DNA of 64,000 nucleotides. Origin: Diphasiastrum complanatum (taxonomy: Eukaryota; Streptophyta; Lycopodiopsida; Lycopodiales; Lycopodiaceae). Position 1 is the stretch's first letter. Every line of letters begins with the position of its first letter. The notes beneath the pieces are model-generated. The model saw only the letters and a program-made list of their open reading frames with translations, ran no database searches and was not told the origin of the DNA. Shown here piece by piece: positions 57,291 to 64,000 of this stretch. The position numbers were made by a program, and so were the translations under genes. The stretch lies in assembly GCA_029204225.1 (NCBI GenBank), contig CM055093.1:32499777-32563776 (forward strand). The letters run 5' to 3'.

Positions 57291-59716
57291 CCTCGCCATG
57301 AATCACCTTTGTATCTCTTCTTTCGCCTGCACCGTATCGTCCCCCACATATTCGTTCTTCTGTTTCTTCTTCTCCTTCATCATCCTCGCAGAATCCTATA
57401 CCTCCACCCTCCCGTTTACCTTGTCCAGGATGCGGACATTTATATATGTAGGGCGCAGGCCTTTCTAGACATCAAAATGCTTGTACTGCCTTCCAACAAT
57501 GAGCTTCCCTTTTAGAATCTCCCCAAACACCACATCCTGCTCCACTTTCTCCTCCCGACTCAAGTTGGGCTTGGGCTCGCAATCTTGATATTTTGGGCTC
57601 CTTTTATCTTGGTTTTCCTCGACCTCGCCTTTATGCCCGCATGGCCCTTCGCCTCGACATTCGAAGAGCTCTTCGAGTACTTTTGATCCGTTTAGCTACC
57701 AACCCTTCTGATATCGCGATTGGCATATTTTTTTGCTCTTTCCACTTTGGTGTTTGCCTCTTCCTGGTGAAGCAGGTCATCGGGAAACATGTAATAGAAT
57801 TCGGCGTTTCATGTCAGATAATTGGTAAAATTTACAAGAGGAACTTTTTTTTATTCATTGCAATGCACTTGCAACAAAACGAGAGTTTAATTCAGGCTTT
57901 GACTTGGGATCAATTCCTATTCATAGTTGTCTATGTCGTTGTGTTTTGCTTGGACAAGCTGGTGAATTTTCTCAGGCTGCGCACGCTCTTGCTCCATCAA
58001 TTTTAGCAACACCTTCTTCTACAAATATTCATGCTTTGGAGCAAATTCATCCCCATGCTAGTGATACTCTTCCTTTATTTGTGGAAGACTTTCAGCCTAA
58101 CTCCAATCTTCAACTTGCGGAGACTCAAATTTTTCTATGTTGTCCTCGCCTCTCAGCGAGTGGACCTTTAGGAATGGTTTTTGAGCATCTTTGTGATTGT
58201 TTTTCTCCAGATGATTCTGGTAGTGGCTTTGATCTCCTCTTCAAGGTGTGCTCTTTCATTGCATCTAGGCAGATCCCACCTTCAGTTGCTCATATTCTAG
58301 GTGCTGCTCGTCTCTTAGCATTGGATAAAGCTTCTGGTGGTGTGTGTCCAATTGCAGTGGGGGAATGTATATACAGGTTGGTAGCAAGGGCACTCTGTTT
58401 TCAGTTTCGAGAAGCATTTCATGCTCATCTTTTCCCATTTCAATTTGGGTGTGCTACTCCCGGTGGTTGTGAGACAGTCGTTCATGCTTTACGGGCTATT
58501 TTGGATATTCATTCTGACTGGGTAGTATTGCAAGTTGATGTTGCTAATGCTTTCAACTTAGTTTCTCAGGCGACTACCTTTCAAGAACTTTGTGGTGCTC
58601 AGGATACACTTGCCATGCTCATTCCTTTTGTGCGGAGCTTCTATTCAAAAAGTTCTCCTCTATATTTTAGTCCTGCTTCTCGTGCTGGTGATGTTACCGT
58701 CATTTCTTCTGCTGAAGGAACTCAACAAGGGGATCCCTTGGGTGGTCCTCTCTTTGCTTTGGCACATTATTACGCATTGCGCGCTACAGCTTCAGCTTTT
58801 TCATCTTGTTTATTCCCCTCTATTGCGGATGATACTCATAATGTGGGCCTGCAAGTGAAGTCGTCTCTGCTTTTTTGCATTTCTCAGCTCAACTTTCTTC
58901 TATTGGGCTTACAGTGAATAGGTCTAAGTGCGTTGCTTGGTGCCCAAAAGGCCTTCAAGCTAATTTCACATTACCTGAAGGTTTCATTGCTCCTCAGCTT
59001 GGGCTTAAGGCATTAGGTGTACCCATTGGTTCTTTTGGATATGTCAATTCTTTTATGCGGGAAGCTCTGGATGGATTTGCTCGACATTCTGATTTGTTGC
59101 CAAAGCTTGGAAATTCTAAGGTTTCATTTGGAATTCTCACTCAATGCTTTGCTCAACGTCCTAGCTATCTTCTACATTGCGTATCTCCTTCACCTGATGT
59201 ATTATCCTTACTTCGAGATTTTGATGATACTTTACTGGGCATATTTGATTGCCTTTTGGGTCCAGGAACCTTTGATGCAAGTGAAGGTCAGTTTTCTAAA
59301 CGACAAATTTCTCTTCCTGCCTCTTCTGGTGGTGTTGGCCTAGTATCTACTGCTTGCATTGCACTAGCTGCTTTTCTTGGAAGTTGGGCTCTTGTTGCCT
59401 CTGCACTAGTCTCTAGGTTTCAGCAAGGTAACCAACCTCTTCTTCTTGATACAGTGGCTATTACCTATTACTAGTTCTATTTTAGTTAGTGATTTACATC
59501 AAGCAGTTGGTTTTGAGTAATTAGCTTACTTTTTAGTTACTAATTTACATCGGGCAGTTAGTTTTAAGTAATTAGCTTACTATTCTAAGTTTCACTTAGC
59601 TTTTGGATAGTTTAATTCATTTTTGCCATTCTTTGGTATTATTTTAAATACTTTAATCTTCTTGTTTGATCATGGGTTTTCCCATCATTTTTAATAAAAG
59701 CAGAGATATTATCATT
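57291..59716 (+). mobile_element. Non-LTR retrotransposon, longer copy, C-terminal domain deleted
   Basis: A + strand element with an N-terminal Cys/His motif, a full RT and a short 3' UTR ending GGGTTTTCCCATCATTTTTA-like, as in the copy at 43.0-44.4 kb. After LLLDTVAITYY the ORF passes within ~20 bp to the ORF end (VSDLHQAVGFE), so the Cys-His/endonuclease part present in the other copy is absent here. The two copies are complementary remnants of one family. No TSD was defined. Confidence 0.72.
57323..59474 (+). pseudogene. Non-LTR element ORF: N-terminal zinc finger and reverse transcriptase
   Basis: Frame 1 of the ORF: Pro/Ser-rich start, zinc-finger-like CPGCGHLYM-stop-GAGLSRHQNAC (about 57422-57484). 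The frame changes near 57730 at a T7 run to FPLWCLPLPGEAGHRETCNR, a stop (about 57817), then the long open RT (57904-58917). RT blocks: GVCPIAVGECIYRLVARALC, FQFGCATPGGCETVVHALRA, WVVLQVDVANAFNLVS, GTQQGDPLGGPLFALAHY and the catalytic FPSIADDTHNVG (A-D-D). Another frame change at a T6 run near 58870 leads to SSIGLTVNRSKCVAW and LGLKALGVPIGSFGYV. No apurinic endonuclease domain precedes RT, unlike plant L1 elements. Confidence 0.78.
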
Positions 59717-59815
59717 ATTGTTGTTATCTACTTAAACTCTTAAATTTGTATAAGAGTTTTTGAAATTGTTCATTTATGCCATATTTGCAAACAGAAACAC
59801 ATTCACACACATAAA

Positions 59816-60034
<219 letters not shown>

Positions 60035-60117
60035 GCCATTAGGACATGCACACACATGCACGAGCGTGCGCACGTCTGCCATCGACGAGCACATCCAGTG
60101 TGGATGCACATCCGCCA

Positions 60118-60148
60118 TTGCTCGTCAACGACGGGCACTCACAACTAG
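60118..60148 (+). mobile_element. Second Helitron 3' terminus (same family), plus strand
   Basis: TGCTCGTC-AAC-GACGGGCA (one G-T pair) forms the hairpin, followed by CTCACAA and CTAG (60145-60148), then T. Upstream CCGCCAT matches CCGCCAC in the first element. The element body extends to lower coordinates and includes the CA array; the 5' end is not resolved (a TC at ~59727 is one weak option). Confidence 0.72.
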
Positions 60149-60498
60149 TCTATATATATAAAACTATTTGTGCGCATGTGTATGGGTGCACCCATGCATC
60201 CTCCTCTCCTCACCCATGCATACACACTTTCTTAACTAAAAATGATGGGGAGGGGGATGCATGTATGGGAAAATTGCATATCCCCACACATTTGCACACC
60301 CTCCCTCTCCAAGATCCATCTCTCCTTTCCTCTGTCTCTTAAGATCATCCATATAATGATCAATAGAATTTTTATGGATCCAAGATTTTTATCTTTGCCG
60401 CTTCTGGATGAGAGTGTCGGTGGACTGTAGATTCCGAAAGATGACAAGTGGATCACAATCGGATCTGTAAACACATTCATTGCTATATGAAAGTCCGG

Positions 60499-60678
60499 GT
60501 GCATGATCTGCTGGTAAACTGCCATGAACGCCAGCCCGAACTCATTGTGAAAAGTCCAGCTGAGCGTGTAGGCGGCTCCGAGCGCATCATATTTGTTGGC
60601 TTCATCACCAGCCCACTCTTTGAGCAGGCAAGATCAGATCAGCGCATCGATGGGGGAGTCCTTGAGGGCATTGCCTAG
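60499..60678 (-). pseudogene. Signal recognition particle receptor alpha (SRPRA) gene fragment
   Basis: Minus strand, 60 codons: LGNALKDSPIDALI, a stop in place of Arg, SCLLKEW, NKYDALGAAYTLSWTFHNEF, GLAFMAVYQQIMH. This is the N-terminal SRX domain of plant SRP receptor alpha, which binds the beta subunit at the ER membrane. Similarity begins and ends sharply, with unrelated sequence on both sides, as in captured exon pieces. The stop and missing rest make it non-functional. It lies 350 bp beyond the Helitron 3' end, so it is outside that element unless a second one abuts it. Confidence 0.78.
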
Positions 60679-63600
60679 CCATCCATCACTACAGTAGCCG
60701 TGCCTACAACTTTTTCACTATTGATAGTGTCAGGAGTTCATCGTTAATACCAGACTGAAGCTTTTAAATATTTGCAATCCCGATCGTAGTGGTTCTCAAC
60801 ACGACCTTCATAATGACATTAATTGCAAACAAATTGAATCAACAAGTTTGTGTGTCAAGGGAGAGTCCTCCATCAGACTGGTTGCACCCTTCTACTGCCG
60901 TCATTTCACTTAATCACACAAGAAAAAAGTTTGATTTTTAGATCTGTCTGCTATCACATAAGTTAAAAATGACAGAAGGAACTACAATGAAATTGCCGGC
61001 AAAATTTATATACTGTCATTCTTTTAACTTTTGGAGTTGGGAACTCCTAGATTGGAAGATAAAATTTGAATTTTTTTTTGGTTGAATTTTAAATTGGTTA
61101 AAATTTGGAATTAATTACTTTTTTGATAATTTTCTTATCGATATTGATCGCTAGAAATTAGTCAAGTGAACGTTTGTGCTAAATACTCGTTAAATTTGAT
61201 TAAAAATTGTCAAACAATTTGAAATGGCCAGAGTAAATGAGTGGCAACAATATTTTTTATCTAGACAGTAAATTTGACAAGATACGATTCAAGAATTACT
61301 GAAATCCTAGTGGTGGATTTCCATTCATGTAATTTTATATTCTATGTTTGGATAGGTTTTGTCAATATTAACGGAGTAATGCCAAACCAGTCAATAAAAA
61401 GAAAAAACAGTCCAATTTTATTGGAAAATTTGTAATGATAGGAATTACATAACTGATTTCATTTTTAGTAAAATCCTATGGTGAATTATATTCAAAAGAT
61501 CAGACTAGTATTGTTTCACATACTAGTAGATGATTTTTGATATATCAGCTATTCAGCCCAAATATAGAACAGAAATGAAATTGTTTTAGACTTTTTCCTA
61601 TAGTAAATAATTTTTAAACATTTACTAATGTCATTACGTCTTCTTGGTACCTTAGTTGAAATAGATTTTCAGAGAACTGAAAATTCTAAGGAGGGAAGAA
61701 GAGTGGACATCAGAGGTAGTAAGTGTGATCGGGAAATGTATTTCGTAGTTAGGATTTTGCTAATCCCTGTAAATAATTGCTCAATGCTGGTTATTAATTT
61801 CCTGGATAGAATTCATTCAGTTGAATTCATAACTGATATCTTTGTAACCATTGAGTTATCCCCAGTTTTGGATGTCAATTGTGATGTTAGAAGTGGAATA
61901 TGATACGTGGATTACGATCTGTTAGTTGACATAAGCTTGTCCCTAGATTTGATGCATCAGTAGGAGTCTGAAGCTTATCATTAACCAGAAAAGATCAAGA
62001 TGTAATATTGAACCATGTTAGTTCTTCTGTCTAAGTCACATAATCAGATGTGGATTTTGGATATCCATATGATAGACATGCCAGTCATCCAAATAAATGG
62101 ATTCTCTAGTGTTTGGGAATAAGAGATAATATCCTATATGGATTATAGGACAACTAGATGATCAGTGGATCTCTAGAATATCAGATAAGGCGGTTAAGGG
62201 TTTTCTGGAAAGAAAAGCTGATGGTATGGGACATCAGTAATTTTGGAAAGAGAATTCTAGGACTTTAAAGATCTGATGATCAATGGTGTGTTTCAGTACT
62301 TAGTTGCGATATGGAAAAGAAGAAAACCATTCGATCAAATGTGGGGTATTTTGGAAAATTTTGAGGTTTAATCTAGATTCTAGGTATCTCATTATTAACA
62401 AAATCAGAGGCCCTCAAATCCATTTCTCGCTTTTTTAATTAATCTTTTACTTCTTAATAATTTTTTAAGTTTAAGACATCAGACTAGTTTATATGAATTC
62501 TTTCCAACATGAAATTATTTTTCTGAAAGACTGTTATGTCATATAAATTACTACTTGTGTGAATAGACTTGGAATTCAGATAAATTCTAGGGTTAAAATG
62601 TTTCAATTTCCTAAACCATAAAATCTATCTATTACATAAATGGATTTCAATGGCATAGTAGTTTCTATCACTCAGATTGGAAATATTCGAAGGAAAAGTC
62701 TTGTTTGTAATGAAGTGAATCTTTAAGTGGAAGCACTTATTACTGACTTTTCTTGGATTTAGATATTTTCATATATCATCTTTCCAATTAACTTGATTTG
62801 AAATTTATAATTTCTTTAAAAAGAGGGGTGAAGTGGTGGGATAAAGTTCTATTTGGGAATCTGTTGGTTGCATAGCTTTCGGAAGAGAACCAATTAGGGT
62901 ATAGAAATGAGATTTGGGGTGAAAGTAATTTCGAATAGATTCAGAGTAGGATACCTAATTGGAACTTTTCGAAAAAGAGGAATTCTCTAGGGATTGTGTG
63001 GACAATCTGGAACTGGAACATGTTTGGAATTTGAATCATTATCTATAAGTAGTGCAATAAAAGGTCAAAGGTTACTAATCCCATTTTAATTGGAATAGAA
63101 GTAAGTTTGATCAGAATTTAAGTCTGAGAGTTCTGTATTGGATCAACTTAATCTTAGTTGAGTGCTAGGATCAAAGAGAGGTTGACTGAGTGGAAGAAAT
63201 TATGGTATTAATAGAAATTGGATTGGAAAACTATTGAGAGTGAATTTTATTCGTCTCAGATATTTCTCGGATATGTTATTTACTCATGAGAAATTTACAA
63301 GATCTCAGTGAGATATGTGAGTAACATATGTGGGTGCAGGAGGAATCTGCCAGATAAGAATGTGTTTATGTACTGGATCATAGTGAGATTATTCACGTAT
63401 GTGCACAAATAATCTTGTATGAATCTACTGTGTATTCCTGGTTACTAGGGTTATCTGGTGCACTTAACCTAGTCGGTGAACATGAATATATGATCAAATA
63501 TTTTTTTTGACAGATACTTGCAGAGTTAACAAATTTTTGTATAGAAGATTTATGGATTAACTTATAAATGATTTGGGTAAGGATCTAAATGTGGTATTAT

Positions 63601-64000
63601 ACTAGTATAATTGAATTCTTCACCTAGACATTTGAGATTTTGAATCATTGGCAATTAACTTGAGTAGTTGATTACTCCAGGATGAAGCTAATTGGTAAAA
63701 TGATCAGTGTGATGTGGATTCACCGAGAACTGATGGTTTTTTATTTATATTACTTGTAAGATGCATGATTAGTGAATCATTTGGGTTCATCAGTTAAAAT
63801 TATGTGCATTGGATATACAATATTTTTGGGATAGAGGATTCCTTACTTAAGGAAGAGACTCAGCTCATTAGTGATTGTATCCTAGAGAGCTCAATTGGAT
63901 AACGAATTATAATGAATCCAAGAATAATAACTGAATTGATATTCAGCAAGGCTTTAAGTATCTAGATTTGATTCTAGATTGTAGATCTAAAGTTTTTGTA
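60679..64000. other. AT-rich unassigned region
   Basis: No gene, RNA or repeat recognised in 3.3 kb. The + strand is poorer in C than in G over most of it (61-64 kb). A 91-codon ORF (61628-61903) has no recognisable domain. Short words such as GGAATT, TCTAG and GGATTC recur without a period. Confidence 0.5.

Noticed and set aside
61628-61903. 91-codon ORF as a retroelement protease or gag piece
   Set aside because: Weak hydrophobic resemblance only; no D-S/T-G or other motif.
60679-64000. Organelle-derived insertion
   Set aside because: No plastid or mitochondrial gene segment could be recognised; AT-richness alone is not evidence.

Overview
The window is eukaryotic, from a land-plant nuclear genome. 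The evidence is one intron-containing cytosolic ribosomal protein gene (RPS19) with a plant-type promoter (site II plus telo box), plant-type Copia, Gypsy and CACTA elements, Helitron termini, fragments of plant-like fasciclin-AGP and SRP-receptor genes, and very long CT/GA/CA microsatellites. The density of nested, decayed LTR elements and a non-LTR element of apparent R2-like type suggest a large genome, possibly of a non-flowering plant; the species cannot be fixed from sequence alone. The only gene that looks intact is RPS19 (45678-51220, four exons, + strand). Almost everything else is mobile DNA in various states of decay.

Layout. 1-5.1 kb: CACTA fragments, and an internally deleted Copia element (Copia-1) that abuts a tnp2 transposase fragment. 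5.7-11.4 kb: Gypsy-1 on the + strand, whose pol is split by a 654-bp solo LTR with a perfect 5-bp target duplication and which carries an extra ORF after pol. 11.4-15.7 kb: scrambled, partly inverted Copia LTR, gag and integrase pieces. 15.7-43.0 kb: a nest. Copia-2 (+) is split inside its reverse transcriptase by an 'outer' LTR element (18851-40907). The outer element is itself split after gag by a 14.8-kb 'inner' Gypsy element on the - strand (24046-38817). The far half of Copia-2 is split again by a 1.47-kb insertion with inverted LTR ends (41229-42697). 43.0-45.1 kb: a 5'-truncated non-LTR element whose tail was tandemly duplicated with its flank just upstream of RPS19.

45.5-51.2 kb: RPS19. 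Its 4.5-kb intron 2 is mostly filled by a candidate Helitron (about 46938-50178, - strand) that carries GA-rich minisatellites and a broken fasciclin-like arabinogalactan gene fragment. 51.2-54.4 kb: intergenic. 54.4-56.6 kb: Copia-3 (-), internally deleted. 57.3-59.7 kb: a longer copy of the non-LTR element (+). 59.8-60.7 kb: CT/CA microsatellites, a second Helitron 3' end of the same family, and a fragment of the SRP receptor alpha gene. 60.7-64 kb: AT-rich sequence in which I recognise nothing.

The best candidate for something undescribed is an extra ORF downstream of pol (here 'ORF3': N-terminal domain with a YxW motif, Pro/Ser/Thr-rich linker, coiled coil). It is shared by three separate LTR elements in this window (Gypsy-1, outer and inner), including the outer element, in which no pol is visible.
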